Below are positions 7,402-17,854 of a DNA stretch of 64,000 nt, in pieces. Source of the stretch: a bacterium 0.1xD8-71 (GTDB lineage: Bacteria; Bacillota; Clostridia; Lachnospirales; Lachnospiraceae). The translations under genes were made by a program, and so were the position numbers. The stretch spans positions 62,001-126,000 of the forward strand of contig RAYR01000014.1 in NCBI GenBank assembly GCA_003612405.1. Direction: 5' to 3'. The first letter of the stretch is position 1, and each line of letters opens with the position of its first letter. A model generated the notes under the pieces. The model was not told the origin of the DNA, ran no database searches, and saw only the letters and a program-made list of their open reading frames with translations.

Positions 7402-8481
7402 TTAATCTCTCCCTTTTGGAAAATCAATTTCTATCATTAGTACCATCAGGACTGCCGCAATCCCGCCGCTTAACTTCGCGCCGATCAATGCGCCCAGCAG
7501 CTGCGGCTCCGTACTGAAAGTAAAACCGATATGGGCAGCCAGCATACTGGCCGCACTCACCAGAAAGGCCGCATTGACTATCTTCCCCTTTTCATCCATA
7601 TCCTGATACATGGAAAGAGCGGGAATGGCACTTACCGCTCCCACCAGCAATCCTGTCATACCGGCAGCATTAATCCCCACTCGTGCTCCAAGTATCTGCA
7701 AAGGTTTTTTTAATATTCTTTGCAGAAATTCCGTAACAGGGAGACTGCCCAGCATCACAATTCCAATCGCGGCCACGATTTCCATGGCTTCCGTAATGGG
7801 CGTCATGCCTTTTAAAATCTGAAGACCGCACAAATATTCTATCGCACCCAGTACCAGCCCAACCGTAATCATGAAACGGATTCCCCTGGCAAAAGTACAG
7901 AATCCATAAATCATCTTCTCCGGCATCCTCCACAATCCCAGCATCAGAAGAAGCGCCAGCACAAACACCGGCAGGTTCTGCCAGATACAAACTTCCACAG
8001 AAATACCGGCAAGCACTCCTCCCACAAGCAGCCCCACGGGAATCGTGACCAGTCCAGTCATAATCCCTCTTGCAAAACAGGCTTGATCCTCCTGGCGAAT
8101 CATACCCATACCCACGGGAATCGTAAACACCACGGTGCAGCCAAAGATGGAAGCCGCCACAATCCCCGCATAACATCCGATCAGAGGATTCACTGCCAGT
8201 TCCTGTGCAAGCTGGTATCCTCCCATGTCAATGGCCAGCAGACTGCCAAACATTCCCGGATCCACACCGAGCAGCTTGTAAAAAGGAATCACTGCTTTCC
8301 CGAATGTATCTGCAAGCACTGGTGCCAGACAGATCATTCCCACCATGGACAGCGCTGTACTGCCAAGTAACTGAAACCCCTCCTCAAACTTCTCTCCATA
8401 CCCCCATCGGTTTCCCAATATCCGGTCAATGCCGCCCACCACAGCTCCTGCTGCCATAATAAACATAAGTATCCGGTTCAT
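7402..8481 (-). CDS. eutH: EutH-like membrane protein (ethanolamine utilisation family)
   Basis: A 359-residue, very hydrophobic protein with about ten or eleven membrane segments and Gly-rich turns (GSLLAIDMGGYQLAQELA, LLVGAVSAIPAL). These match the EutH family, the putative ethanolamine transporter of the eut pathway. The start is supported by GGTGGA seven bases upstream. No other eut gene (ammonia lyase, shell proteins, EutT) is in the window, so it is an orphan. It sits 36 bases downstream of an FtsX-type exporter permease on the same strand and may share its transcript. Family assignment is fairly firm; ethanolamine as substrate here is inference. Confidence 0.8.
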   Translation of the reverse strand: MNRILMFIMAAGAVVGGIDRILGNRWGYGEKFEEGFQLLGSTALSMVGMICLAPVLADTFGKAVIPFYKLLGVDPGMFGSLLAIDMGGYQLAQELAVNPLIGCYAGIVAASIFGCTVVFTIPVGMGMIRQEDQACFARGIMTGLVTIPVGLLVGGVLAGISVEVCIWQNLPVFVLALLLMLGLWRMPEKMIYGFCTFARGIRFMITVGLVLGAIEYLCGLQILKGMTPITEAMEIVAAIGIVMLGSLPVTEFLQRILKKPLQILGARVGINAAGMTGLLVGAVSAIPALSMYQDMDEKGKIVNAAFLVSAASMLAAHIGFTFSTEPQLLGALIGAKLSGGIAAVLMVLMIEIDFPKGRD

Positions 8482-8517
8482 TTATTCCACCTATAATCAT
8501 ACTACATCTGCTGCCGT

Positions 8518-10902
8518 TCACAGCTCATTAATAGTCTCCGTAATCGCCATATCCCGAATACGCCTCGCCGGCGCACGCACCGCTGCCACACAAGACAATA
8601 TCACAATCAGGGTGATGATTGCAAGCGGCTCTGCCGGAATCTTCCAGGATCCGCCAAAGTGTGAATAGACAAGCTTATTCATGATCAGCCGGTGCAGGCA
8701 CAATCCTCCCGCATACCCGATGAGCAGTCCGCAGACCGCATACGTTGCGGCTTCCATTGCAATCATCTTAATCATCTGCTCAATACTCATACCGACAGCA
8801 CGCATGGCGCCATACTGCTTCATCTTCGCAGACACACTCATGGAAATATTGTTCATGATATTAAAAATCGTAATCAAGGCAATAATCCCCAGGAATCCAT
8901 AGGCGGCAATCCTGAATACCCAGAAGGACGAATTGCTCTCTTTAATATCTTCGCGCCTGTCTTCCAGTTCATTTTCGCCCATCAGCTCCCGGATGACATC
9001 CACTGTCTCTTCCGGCGCATCCTTGGTAAGCTGTGCGTTCAAAAGGATATAATTATCCTCCCCTGTGATACGGCGGAAGGTTTCCTCCGTACAGACTATC
9101 GCACAGTCGTTCGTCCCGATTCCCTCCGATACCACGCAGGCGATTTCCAAATCTGTCTCCCCGATCCGGATGCGGTCACCGGTATTCAACCGGGAGTCCT
9201 CGTTAAAGATAGTCAGTACATAATCCGTATCGCCACAGACTTTGGACAGATCCCCGCTGACCACCGAGTCCTTTGTCCACTGGAACATATACTCATCATA
9301 AGAAACCAGGTCCACGCTGCCAGGCGCCCCGTTTATTTCAGCAGGCACCGCAAACCACATGGCTGATCCGAAAGCCGCCTCCACCCCGGGCAGTCCGGTT
9401 ATTTTCTCCTTCAGTCCACGATCCATGGAATTAGTATTATCGACAGCAACAATCGAGACATCCGGATTCAGATTGCTTTCAGAAGGAAGCAGTTTCCTGA
9501 CAAAATCAAGCCCCGCAAAGAATACCAGAAACAAGGTCACCGTAAAGGCAAAGGACAAAGACATCAGAATCAGGTTTTTCTTAGCCGACACTGCATGGTA
9601 GACGCCAAGGGCACTCTCTACCCGGAAAAAGCGGGTATTGGCTGCACGGGAAATCTTCCCTCCTGTCTGTGCATTACCGGACACTGCCGCCACAGGAGAT
9701 ACCCCCGCCGCACGCCTGGCCGGAGCATGCGCTGCCAGCAGTACTGTCACCACACCCACCAATATACCGGACACAATACCGATCACACTGAATCGGAAAG
9801 AATAATCGTTGAATTCACCGCCCACCTTTCGCTGCAAAAACTCACTTAAGGCCCAGGTAAACACCATACTGATCCCCAAACCCGCAGGAATGGCACTCTT
9901 ACACCAGTTCAGTGCTTCCAGCCGGACAAAACGCATCACCTGCTGCCTGCTTGCACCGATACAGCGCATCATCCCAAAAAACCTGATTCTCTGGGAGACG
10001 GTACTGTTCATACAGCTGGAAATCATCAGCCCACCGGCAACCAGGATCAGACCAAACACGCCGGCTGCCAGTTCATAAAATCCGTTGATCGTCTGGTTGC
10101 TGCTGGCTCCTGCCATGCCCATGGTAATCTTATTTTCCTCAATGTTTCCGTCACTTAGACCATACTGCTCTTTGAGACCGGCAACCGCTTCTTTGACATT
10201 ACACTCTTTGGCAAACTGCACATACAATACCGGACCTCCAACACTGACAGCCGCATGATTTCCGCCGGAATCTTCCCCATCATACCCATTGGCCTCACAT
10301 ATCTGCTTTAAGGCGTTCAGGCTCATATAGGCACAGACACCGTCATATTTTGTATTGTACAACTGCCATTCATCCACACAGAATCCGGTTACCGCATAAT
10401 TGAAATCCCCTGCCGGCGTGTGTATGGTTATACTATCTCCTGTGCGTACACCCAACCGTTCTCTGGCTATTTCATTCAGCATAACTTCATGGTCGTTCTG
10501 CGGATAAGTTCCCTCCCACTGATACTTTCTGATATCCTCTATATATTCCTGCGTGGTTCCGTACATAACGACTCTTTTATCGCCAATCTGATATCCCTCA
10601 TAAATGTCTTCCCCAAAAGCTCGAAGCCATGCCGTCCGGGACACATTCTCCCGAGCTTTTATCTGTTGTCCCGTTTCCTCCGATATGCCACTGACAATAA
10701 TATGATAGCTCCCATGCTTTCTCACCATGGCAGCTTCCTCGCCCTTTGTCATAATCTCCGCATAGGAGAATACGGTGGTCACCAGAAACACCGCAAAGAT
10801 AATGCACAGCAGAATCAGGCGGTTCTGCTTCCTGTGGGTCTTCGCAGAAATGGGAATAAGGCTTAGATAGCTTTTCATCTCACGGTTTGTCATGCCGAAC
10901 AC
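8518..10902 (-). CDS. FtsX-like ABC transporter permease, 794 residues
   Basis: This has the MacB/FtsX architecture: an N-terminal membrane segment (about 28-47), a large outer domain (50-260), and three segments (about 275-400) holding the first FtsX core with [22 protein letters not shown] second anchor lies near 450-470, then a second outer domain (480-650) and a terminal FtsX core with [16 protein letters not shown]. It overlaps the ATPase stop by 13 bases, so the two are coupled. The gene order regulator-kinase-ATPase-permease makes it the effector of a peptide-responsive or envelope-stress module. The substrate is unknown. Confidence 0.85.
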   Translation of the reverse strand: MFGMTNREMKSYLSLIPISAKTHRKQNRLILLCIIFAVFLVTTVFSYAEIMTKGEEAAMVRKHGSYHIIVSGISEETGQQIKARENVSRTAWLRAFGEDIYEGYQIGDKRVVMYGTTQEYIEDIRKYQWEGTYPQNDHEVMLNEIARERLGVRTGDSITIHTPAGDFNYAVTGFCVDEWQLYNTKYDGVCAYMSLNALKQICEANGYDGEDSGGNHAAVSVGGPVLYVQFAKECNVKEAVAGLKEQYGLSDGNIEENKITMGMAGASSNQTINGFYELAAGVFGLILVAGGLMISSCMNSTVSQRIRFFGMMRCIGASRQQVMRFVRLEALNWCKSAIPAGLGISMVFTWALSEFLQRKVGGEFNDYSFRFSVIGIVSGILVGVVTVLLAAHAPARRAAGVSPVAAVSGNAQTGGKISRAANTRFFRVESALGVYHAVSAKKNLILMSLSFAFTVTLFLVFFAGLDFVRKLLPSESNLNPDVSIVAVDNTNSMDRGLKEKITGLPGVEAAFGSAMWFAVPAEINGAPGSVDLVSYDEYMFQWTKDSVVSGDLSKVCGDTDYVLTIFNEDSRLNTGDRIRIGETDLEIACVVSEGIGTNDCAIVCTEETFRRITGEDNYILLNAQLTKDAPEETVDVIRELMGENELEDRREDIKESNSSFWVFRIAAYGFLGIIALITIFNIMNNISMSVSAKMKQYGAMRAVGMSIEQMIKMIAMEAATYAVCGLLIGYAGGLCLHRLIMNKLVYSHFGGSWKIPAEPLAIITLIVILSCVAAVRAPARRIRDMAITETINEL

Positions 10903-11573
10903 CTCCCCAGATCTGTCAGCACACCATCTGACACCTGCAATACCCGGTCCGCGGTCTGCGCAATCATGCGGTTGTGCGTAATCATGATAATGGTCTGCTC
11001 ATATTTCCTGGAAGCCTCTTTCAACAGGGCAATGACCTCACTGCTGTTTTGTGTATCCAGGTTGCCGGTGGGTTCATCCGCCAGAATCAGGGACGGTCTT
11101 GTGATCAGCGCACGGCCGATAGCCACCCTCTGCTGCTGTCCGCCGGACAGCTGGCTTGGCAGATGGTTCCGGCGCTCTTTCAGATTCAATACAGAAAGCA
11201 GTTCTTCCAGGTAACCTCTGTCCGGCTTCTGGTAATCCAATAACACCGGGAAAATAATATTCTGCTCCACCGTCAGCTCCGGAATCAGGTTAAATGCCTG
11301 GAAAACAAACCCAATGTTTCTTCTGCGGAAAACGGTCAGACTCTTCTCTTTCATGGCAAAGGTATCCTTGCCGTCGATTAACACCTGGCCTGATGTAGGG
11401 GTATCCAGTGCCCCAATCATATTCAGCAGCGTACTCTTGCCGGAACCGGATTCCCCCACGATAGCTACATACTCGCCCTTGGGCACGGAAAAGCTGACGT
11501 TTTTAAGCGCCTGCACAGCCGCTTCCCCACTGCCGTAGGTCTTACAGATTTTGTTGACTTCCAACAGATTCAT
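10890..11573 (-). CDS. ABC transporter ATP-binding protein (MacB/LolD group)
   Basis: A 227-residue ATPase. The ATG at 11571-11573 was chosen because GAGGTG lies seven bases before it; upstream in-frame starts have no site at proper distance. Walker A is GESGSGKS (40-47), signature LSGGQQQR (142-149), Walker [14 protein letters not shown] (161 onward), and the switch histidine is in MITHN (H200). It pairs with the FtsX-type permease whose gene overlaps its end. It lies 77 bases downstream of the kinase gene, completing a four-gene unit. Confidence 0.92.
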   Translation of the reverse strand: MNLLEVNKICKTYGSGEAAVQALKNVSFSVPKGEYVAIVGESGSGKSTLLNMIGALDTPTSGQVLIDGKDTFAMKEKSLTVFRRRNIGFVFQAFNLIPELTVEQNIIFPVLLDYQKPDRGYLEELLSVLNLKERRNHLPSQLSGGQQQRVAIGRALITRPSLILADEPTGNLDTQNSSEVIALLKEASRKYEQTIIMITHNRMIAQTADRVLQVSDGVLTDLGRCSA

Positions 11574-11650
11574 ATTCATGCACCTCTTTCTAAGTAATGG
11601 TTGATACCAAAAGAGTAGCACCTCAATGTTACGGCCATATTTCCCGCAGA

Positions 11651-12700
11651 TTACAATTTTGTAGTAATCAGGAAATGCAAATGGAAAACTGTTCCGGATC
11701 CCTGCCTGCTGTCCACCTCGATAGTACCGTTATGAGCTTCCACCACCGATTTGGCAAGCGGCAGTCCCAGGCCGATCCCCTGAGTATCCTGGGAGTACCT
11801 GCTGCGATAGAACCTTTTAAATATATGATGCAGATCTTCCGGACAGATGCCGCTTCCATTGTCTTTGACCGTAATCCGGACGGCAGAGGCAGACTGTCCC
11901 CAGCTAATTTCAACCCGGTCTCCGCTCCTGGTATGATCCAGAGCGTTTTTGACAAGATTGCCCACAGCCTCCAATATCCAATCCCGGTCACATAAGAAGG
12001 AGATATTTTCTCCGCCCGACAGGACAATCTCCTTGTCCTCCTGTCCGGCACGGAAAGCAAACTGTCTCTTCACATCATTCATCATTTCCGCAATATTTTC
12101 ATCCCTTTTCTCCATGACAATCGTTCCTGCATCGAACTTTGTAATCTTTAACAGATTCTGCACCAGGGTTTCAATGCGATCAAGTTCCTGTTCAGACAGA
12201 TCGGAAAACTCCTGAATGGCTGCAAGACCGCTTGTCTGTGCCTCAGACTGTATAATTCCGTTATAGATGCCCAATGCCGCCAGCGGTGTCTTTAACTGAT
12301 GGGAAATATCCGAGATGGTATTTTGCAGAAAAATTTTATGTTCCCCCTCATTGACTGCTTTCGCGTTCAGAATTGCCGCCAGGGAATTTACTTCATGAAA
12401 CAGACGGTACAGTTCCCCCTCTTCATTACATTCAATACGAACATCACGATTTCCTGCCATATATTCCTGAATCTTTACCACCGCATCTTCCAGTATTCTG
12501 TCCTGTTCCCTGAAATACCGATAACACACTGCAAGCACTGCAATTCCCATAGTAAGGGGAACCAATACATGAAGGTATCCTCTGCCTGCCGTATCTTTGT
12601 CCAGAAAAACAGCGGAAACCAGGGAAAAGGCCAGTATCCAGAATACCATCTGCCCAAACAGGGCTTTTACTTTGGCATTAATCAGAATCCTCATACACAC
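11651..12700 (-). CDS. Sensor histidine kinase with short extracytoplasmic loop
   Basis: A kinase of about 349 residues. Two membrane segments (about 16-33 and 43-60) are separated by only some ten residues, the layout of intramembrane-sensing kinases that take their signal from a partner ABC exporter. A linker follows, then the H-box FLQNTISDISHQLKTPLAAL with phosphoacceptor H134. The HATPase domain has its N-box at LVKNALDH, G1 DNGSG and G2 GIGLGLPLAK. The first codon may be GTG at 12698-12700 (AAAGG five bases before) or the ATG six bases later. It lies 15 bases after the response regulator. Confidence 0.88.
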   Translation of the reverse strand: MCMRILINAKVKALFGQMVFWILAFSLVSAVFLDKDTAGRGYLHVLVPLTMGIAVLAVCYRYFREQDRILEDAVVKIQEYMAGNRDVRIECNEEGELYRLFHEVNSLAAILNAKAVNEGEHKIFLQNTISDISHQLKTPLAALGIYNGIIQSEAQTSGLAAIQEFSDLSEQELDRIETLVQNLLKITKFDAGTIVMEKRDENIAEMMNDVKRQFAFRAGQEDKEIVLSGGENISFLCDRDWILEAVGNLVKNALDHTRSGDRVEISWGQSASAVRITVKDNGSGICPEDLHHIFKRFYRSRYSQDTQGIGLGLPLAKSVVEAHNGTIEVDSRQGSGTVFHLHFLITTKL

Positions 12701-12715
12701 TTCATCCTTTCCCTG

Positions 12716-13408
12716 CTACAGATTTGTATTCCACTTATATCCCATACCGCGCACCGTCACAATCCTGACCGGTTCACCAGGATCATCCTCTATCTTCATA
12801 CGGAGTCTGCGGATATATACGGCCAGGGTCCTGTTATCAATAAAATTCTCGTCACAGTCCCACAGTCGGCCAAGAATCTGCTCCGCCGAAAGTATCATGT
12901 CCGGATTTTCCATAAACAGACACAGTAGTTTATATTCTCCCGATGTCAGTTCCAAAGGCTTCCCGTTCTTGTAGCCTTCCCCTTTTAAGGGCAGTATGGT
13001 AATCCCATTGGAAGTAAGTTCCGTGTCCTGCCTGCTGAAATTGTCGCTTCTGCGCAGCAGGGCATTAATCCTGGAAAGGAATACTGCCAGTTTGAAGGGC
13101 TTGGTGATATAATCATCTGCACCGATATCCAGGCCCATAATAATATCCGTCTCTTCATCAGCCGCTGTGAGAAACATAATCGGAATGGTAGAAGTCTCTC
13201 GAATCTTCTGGCATATATCAAAACCGGAACCGTCAGGCAATGACACATCCAGAATCACCAGGTCATACTTTCCGCTGTCCCACACTGCGTCCGTCTCAAG
13301 CCTGGTACGCGCCACATCTATTTCATAACCCTGCTTACGGATTGCAAAAGTAAGGCCGTTAATCAGACTTAAATCATCTTCCACCATAAGAATCTTATAA
13401 GGTTTCAT
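12716..13408 (-). CDS. OmpR-family response regulator
   Basis: A 230-residue regulator: receiver domain with acidic pair at 10-12, phosphoacceptor D54 in LVILDVSLPDGSG and K103 in YITKPF. A winged-helix DNA-binding domain follows, with LTSGEYKLLCLF and VRGMGYKWN at the end. GGAGGG lies upstream of the ATG. It heads an operon of kinase, ABC ATPase and FtsX permease and presumably activates it. OmpR-type regulators bind seven-base direct repeats 11 bases apart; such an array occurs in this window before yxeA (1540-1579), so cross-control between the two modules is possible. Confidence 0.92.
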   Translation of the reverse strand: MKPYKILMVEDDLSLINGLTFAIRKQGYEIDVARTRLETDAVWDSGKYDLVILDVSLPDGSGFDICQKIRETSTIPIMFLTAADEETDIIMGLDIGADDYITKPFKLAVFLSRINALLRRSDNFSRQDTELTSNGITILPLKGEGYKNGKPLELTSGEYKLLCLFMENPDMILSAEQILGRLWDCDENFIDNRTLAVYIRRLRMKIEDDPGEPVRIVTVRGMGYKWNTNL

Positions 13409-13480
13409 ATCATCCCTCCATGTTAGTTCAGTTTACCCACTTTTATATACGGTGTCAAATGAAGGTTACCGGCCTTTTTC

Positions 13481-13509
13481 TTGCCAATCTGTCTGGGGCA
13501 TCGTATAAT
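13481..13509 (+). promoter_or_regulatory. Sigma-A promoter of the CotH-family gene
   Basis: TTGCCA (13481-13486), a 17-base spacer and a perfect TATAAT (13504-13509). The predicted start near 13516 falls at the left edge of the dispersed hairpin repeat, so the repeat forms most of the mRNA leader. Confidence 0.8.
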
Positions 13510-13510
13510 T

Positions 13511-13569
13511 AAAGTAATTTGCAAAGCAAATTACTTTACGAGATCCGCCCCGCGGACTCGGATAAGCGG
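13511..13569 (+). repeat. Dispersed hairpin repeat, copy 1 (leader of cotH-like gene)
   Basis: The element opens with a perfect palindrome, AAAGTAATTTGC-AAA-GCAAATTACTTT. It continues with a GC-rich block (AGATCCGCCCCGCGGACTCG and GATAAGC) that can form a second hairpin through CCGC/GCGG and ATCC/GGAT pairing. Nearly the same sequence recurs at 32406-32462. No coding sequence is in it. It resembles a small mobile or REP-like intergenic repeat. Confidence 0.8.
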
Positions 13570-13584
13570 TTAGAGAGGAAAAAC

Positions 13585-15600
13585 ATGCAGAAGAACAGAA
13601 AATCCATCATCCTGTTAGTTATGGTTGTCAGTCTGATATTGATTGTCATAATGGCTTATCCTGTGGTTGATGAACATATTCATGCCAGTCAGAAAGGGGA
13701 TCTCTTTCTGGATCAGGCACAGGAAAACAGCTTGCAGGATACATCTTTGAAAGATAAGACCTCAGAACTGCCTCCTGACACAGATCCCGGGGAACCCCTC
13801 CCCGAGATAACACTTTCCCTGGAAAATGATACCCATAACTTTCACGTTACCCTATGGCAGAGCGACACCGGCACCTGCTATTTCTTTCTGCCCGGATTTG
13901 CAAAGGACACGGGCCTGCTTCTCAAGGATCATGATAATAATGCCATCTACATAAATGATGTGCAGATTCAGGAGACCGATGTTTTACAGGGCATTTCGGA
14001 AGAAGACTCCTATACGCTCTCTGTTCTGGATCCGGAGGGCAATATCCTCCTGCACAGAACTCTTCTTTTCATGTACTCTTCTTCTCTGCCAGTCATGTCT
14101 CTCACGACCAAATCCGGGAATCTGGAATACATTAATGCCGATAAGTCTCATGAGGAACCTGGCACCACTGCTCTATTTGACGAAACCGGACACACTCTCT
14201 ATGAAGGCAGTGTCAAAGCCATCCGGGGCAGGGGCAATTCCACCTGGGGGCTTTCCAAAAAGCCTTATCAATTCAAACTGAATGAAGAAGCAGATTTCTT
14301 TGGTTTCGGTCAGGCCAGCTCCTGGAATCTCATTGCCAACGGCTATGACCAGACCAAGCTCCGCAATCAGATAGCCACAGATCTGGCCACGGAACTTGGC
14401 ATGGACTATGTGCCAGAAGGCCAGATGATAGATCTGTATATCAACCATACTTATTACGGCAATTATTATCTGACAGAAAAGATACGGGTGGATGAGGAAG
14501 GTGTTGCCATCCGGGATATGGACACTTATGTGGATGACGCTTATAACACCGGTGAACTGGGGAAACTGGAACGGCTTGCGAATGAAGATGGATCCCGGAA
14601 GTGGGTGGCAACAGATATTGAACCGGAAGATATCAGTGGAGGCTACCTTCTGGAACGGGAACTGTCCGCACGGTTTGAGACAGAAGCAAGTGGTTTTGTC
14701 ACGACACAGGGAGACTGCTATACCCTGCAAAGTCCGGCATACGCTTCAAGGAGCCAGGTAGACTATATCGCTGACCTGATGCAGGCATTTCAAGACGCTG
14801 TAGCACAGGAAGACGGTATACACCCCATAACGGGCAGACATTATTCGGAATACATTAACATCAATTCTTTTGCCCAGAAATATCTGGTAGAGGAAATTTC
14901 CAAAAATTATGATGGTGGTGTGACAAGCAGTTTTTTCTACAAACCGGATGACTCGGTAAGCGAAAAAATATTTGCCGGCCCAATATGGGACTACGATGTT
15001 GCTTTCGGGAACTGCAATCTGGACAGAATCGCCAGCAATCCCATAGGCATCACCAGACTCCATGATCATGTATATGGCACGGAACTGTTTGCACAACTCT
15101 ATGACCAGGAAGATTTTTATGACCATATGGTTACCCTGTACGAGAGACAGGCCCTGCCCTATCTCAACAATCTGTTAGATACCGGCCTGGATGAAATGGT
15201 GGCACAGAGCCGGGACTCCGTGGCCATGGACCGGGCCAGATGGGAAACCCCTGAAAACCGTTACCAGTATTATCAGGAATATGACAACAGTGTCAGATTC
15301 CTGCGGTACTTCATTGAACAAAGACGCAATTTTCTCAGTGAAGTCTGGCTGGAGGGCGTCAGTTATCATAATCTCACGTTTGTTGTAGATGAAGAGGTGT
15401 GGCAGATCTACTGTATCAAAGACGGTGAACTGCCTCCGGGTGAACCGATTCCCATCCGCTACAACTCCCTCTCTCTCTTTATGGGATGGGTCAGCGAAAA
15501 CGGTGTGCCATACGATATGTATAAACCCATCTATGAAGACATCACTTTTCATGCCACATGGCAGGAATTACCGGCGGAAAACACATTGCCGCAAACATAG
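13585..15600 (+). CDS. CotH kinase-family protein, membrane-anchored
   Basis: The start is taken at the ATG at 13585, behind GAGAGGAAA, giving 671 residues. An N-terminal membrane anchor (about residues 8-27) precedes an acidic linker. The CotH domain shows KAIRGRGNSTWGLSKKPYQF, WNLIANGYDQTKLRNQIATD and YYGNYYLTEKIRV. The last 70 residues resemble a bacterial surface repeat of the InlB/Flg_new type (LSLFMGWVSENGVPYDMYKP). CotH of Bacillus is an atypical kinase that phosphorylates spore-coat proteins; in clostridia such proteins are often surface or cellulosome components, so the real substrate is open. It has its own promoter and is convergent with the chemoreceptor gene. Confidence 0.85.
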   Translation: MQKNRKSIILLVMVVSLILIVIMAYPVVDEHIHASQKGDLFLDQAQENSLQDTSLKDKTSELPPDTDPGEPLPEITLSLENDTHNFHVTLWQSDTGTCYFFLPGFAKDTGLLLKDHDNNAIYINDVQIQETDVLQGISEEDSYTLSVLDPEGNILLHRTLLFMYSSSLPVMSLTTKSGNLEYINADKSHEEPGTTALFDETGHTLYEGSVKAIRGRGNSTWGLSKKPYQFKLNEEADFFGFGQASSWNLIANGYDQTKLRNQIATDLATELGMDYVPEGQMIDLYINHTYYGNYYLTEKIRVDEEGVAIRDMDTYVDDAYNTGELGKLERLANEDGSRKWVATDIEPEDISGGYLLERELSARFETEASGFVTTQGDCYTLQSPAYASRSQVDYIADLMQAFQDAVAQEDGIHPITGRHYSEYININSFAQKYLVEEISKNYDGGVTSSFFYKPDDSVSEKIFAGPIWDYDVAFGNCNLDRIASNPIGITRLHDHVYGTELFAQLYDQEDFYDHMVTLYERQALPYLNNLLDTGLDEMVAQSRDSVAMDRARWETPENRYQYYQEYDNSVRFLRYFIEQRRNFLSEVWLEGVSYHNLTFVVDEEVWQIYCIKDGELPPGEPIPIRYNSLSLFMGWVSENGVPYDMYKPIYEDITFHATWQELPAENTLPQT

Positions 15601-15602
15601 CA

Positions 15603-15639
15603 AAGCGGCGGCATATCACCACAGGATACGCCGCCGCTT
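15603..15639. terminator. Shared hairpin between convergent cotH-like and chemoreceptor genes
   Basis: A perfect 10-base GC-rich inverted repeat (15603-15612 with 15630-15639) with a 17-base loop lies directly after the CotH stop. T-rich sequence follows on both sides, though without a long run. It probably works in both directions. Confidence 0.7.
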
Positions 15640-15669
15640 AATCTTTATAGGATAATCTCCCCGGAAAAT

Positions 15670-17694
15670 CTAGGCTTCATATTTAAACCTTTCTACCAGT
15701 TCTTTCAACAGATCCGCCTGCCCTGATAATTCTTCAGAAGCCGCCGCACTCTCCTGGGAGGTGGCAGAGTTAGATTCCACCACACCGGCAATCTGATTAA
15801 TTCCCTCTGTAATCTGCGCCGTAGCTTCCGCCTGATTATCAGACGCCTCTGCTATCTGGGCAACAGCCTCACTCACCACCTTGGCATTGTCTACCACCAG
15901 CAGTAACGATTCCGCCGTGGAATTAGCCAGCTTTGTTCCGTCCTCTACCGCCGAAAGTGCATTTTGGATTAAGGTCTTCGTGTTCTTTGCTGCCTCACTG
16001 CTCTGCTCAGATAGGATTCCCACCTGTGTGGCAACCACCGCAAAGCCTTTTCCTGCCTCGCCTGCCCTCGCGGCCTCAATAGATGCGTTTAGTGCAAGCA
16101 GATTCGTCTGGGAAGCAATCTCTTCAATACTGCTGATGATCTCGGCAATCTTGTCAGAGGCTTCCCTGATTCTTGCCATTGCCTCTGTACTTTCCCGCAT
16201 CTGCTTATCGCTCTCCATAACCTGATTATTCATATCCGCCACGATTACTCTGACTTTTTCTGCATTTTCCGCATTGATATGGATTTTTTCAGAGATATCC
16301 GTCATGGTCGCCGTCAGCTCCTGAATGGCACTGGCCTGATCCGTAGCGCCTTCCGCCAATACCTGGGAGGCCCCTGCCAGATCCATCGCACCCTTGCGGA
16401 CACTCTCCGCATTGTTGTCAATATCTCGCATGGCAACACTGAGAGATTCCACAATTCCACGGAAAGACTCGCTGATCTGCACGAAATCTCCCTTATAATC
16501 CTCATCCACGGCAATCATGAAGTTTCCGTCCGCCAGCTCCGCCATATTATTGCTGATATCCAGAATAACCGTATTTAAATCCTGCATCGTTTCCGCCAGG
16601 CAGTTTAACAGGATAGCCGTCTCATCGTTTTCCGTGGGAACCGGAACTTCCGAATGGATATCACCTGCCGCCAGAAGTTTCAGCCTGTCTACTGTTCTGG
16701 CAAGCGGAGCTGCAACCGCCTTGCCCAGCTTTATACCATTTTTGATGCCGACAAACGTAAACATCACCACAAAGATAATGGTAAGTACAAGTGAAATATA
16801 GAACATCACCAGGAATTCATTTCTCACCGCCGCAACTCCTATACTCCATCCGTCTGTTTCCGGAACCGGAGAATAGGCAACCACTTTCGTCTTACCATTA
16901 TAACTGTATGTACCTGTGCCATCCTCACCTGCAACCATTTTTTCACAGATTTTACTGTATTTTCTCAGTTTACGATTTGTCTGGCCAAGTGCCAGACTAT
17001 CCTCCACTCCCACAAGCGAAGAATCTATATCCGCAATCGTAATACCATTCTTATCCAACATAAAGGCCGTGCCGCCCTCTCCCACCTTGATGGAACGCAT
17101 GACATTATTTAAAAACTCACCGTTGGGCACATACGCAATCACGCCAACCGGCGTCGTGTCCGGGATACCTCCCTCCCATAAAGGCGCTGCCACAACATAG
17201 GATACCTTTTGTGTCACATCACTGTATGCCGGTGTTGAAATATAGGTCTTACCCTTCATACATTCTTTAAAATAGTCTCTGTCCGAGAGGTTGGCTCCTG
17301 AAATAATATCAACGCCGCTGCTGTCAAGAATATATCCTCCGTCAAAATCATGATCCTTAATCCTCTGATTTAAGATATCCGCTTTTTCCTCCACCGTTTT
17401 CTCCGGATCTGCAAGCCGCGCAATGCTTCCGGTCTCATAGGCAATGGCAACATATTGCTGCAAAGACGCCGAAACATAATTGGCTGCTACCTCTGAAGTA
17501 TTATTGATTGTCTCCGATACGGCACTGATGGATGAGATATAACTCAGAACAGAAGAGACCACTCCCAGTACGATACAACAGATCATAACCACCTGTCCAA
17601 AACGCCAGGAAATTTTTTTCTCAATACTGACGAATTCCCCTTCTTTTGCCTTTTCCCAAAACTTACCTGTACTGCCTCCATTTTGTCCCTGCAT
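15670..17694 (-). CDS. Methyl-accepting chemotaxis protein with dCache sensor
   Basis: A 674-residue chemoreceptor. First membrane segment about residues 33-55; an extracytoplasmic double-Cache domain (about 60-300) with GYILDSSGVDIISG, DRDYFKECMKGK and the distal VAYSPVPETDGWSIGVAA; second membrane segment about 302-325. HAMP follows, then a signalling domain with the hairpin tip SIEEIASQTNLLALNASIEA. The dCache fold usually binds amino acids or other small metabolites. The start is behind GGGGGAAA. Its presence implies a CheA/CheW pathway elsewhere in the genome. It is a single-gene unit. Confidence 0.92.
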   Translation of the reverse strand: MQGQNGGSTGKFWEKAKEGEFVSIEKKISWRFGQVVMICCIVLGVVSSVLSYISSISAVSETINNTSEVAANYVSASLQQYVAIAYETGSIARLADPEKTVEEKADILNQRIKDHDFDGGYILDSSGVDIISGANLSDRDYFKECMKGKTYISTPAYSDVTQKVSYVVAAPLWEGGIPDTTPVGVIAYVPNGEFLNNVMRSIKVGEGGTAFMLDKNGITIADIDSSLVGVEDSLALGQTNRKLRKYSKICEKMVAGEDGTGTYSYNGKTKVVAYSPVPETDGWSIGVAAVRNEFLVMFYISLVLTIIFVVMFTFVGIKNGIKLGKAVAAPLARTVDRLKLLAAGDIHSEVPVPTENDETAILLNCLAETMQDLNTVILDISNNMAELADGNFMIAVDEDYKGDFVQISESFRGIVESLSVAMRDIDNNAESVRKGAMDLAGASQVLAEGATDQASAIQELTATMTDISEKIHINAENAEKVRVIVADMNNQVMESDKQMRESTEAMARIREASDKIAEIISSIEEIASQTNLLALNASIEAARAGEAGKGFAVVATQVGILSEQSSEAAKNTKTLIQNALSAVEDGTKLANSTAESLLLVVDNAKVVSEAVAQIAEASDNQAEATAQITEGINQIAGVVESNSATSQESAAASEELSGQADLLKELVERFKYEA

Positions 17695-17740
17695 AGAATT
17701 TCCCCCATTCTCACACTGGATTTAATAAAATAGATAAAAC

Positions 17741-17828
17741 TAATGACTACGTTTATATTGTATCATAAAGAAATCCTTTTTACCATGGCACATTGATTTT
17801 TTTAGTCGAATACAGATTGTAGTCATTA
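17741..17828. promoter_or_regulatory. Inverted repeat TAATGACTAC ... GTAGTCATTA before the chemoreceptor gene
   Basis: Perfect 10-base arms at 17741-17750 and 17819-17828, separated by 68 bases, flank the probable promoter of the chemoreceptor (minus-strand TACAAT near 17755). They could be paired operator half-sites for looping, or chance in AT-rich DNA. Confidence 0.35.
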
Positions 17829-17854
17829 AAGACAGAACAGGCTGATCTTATTTT

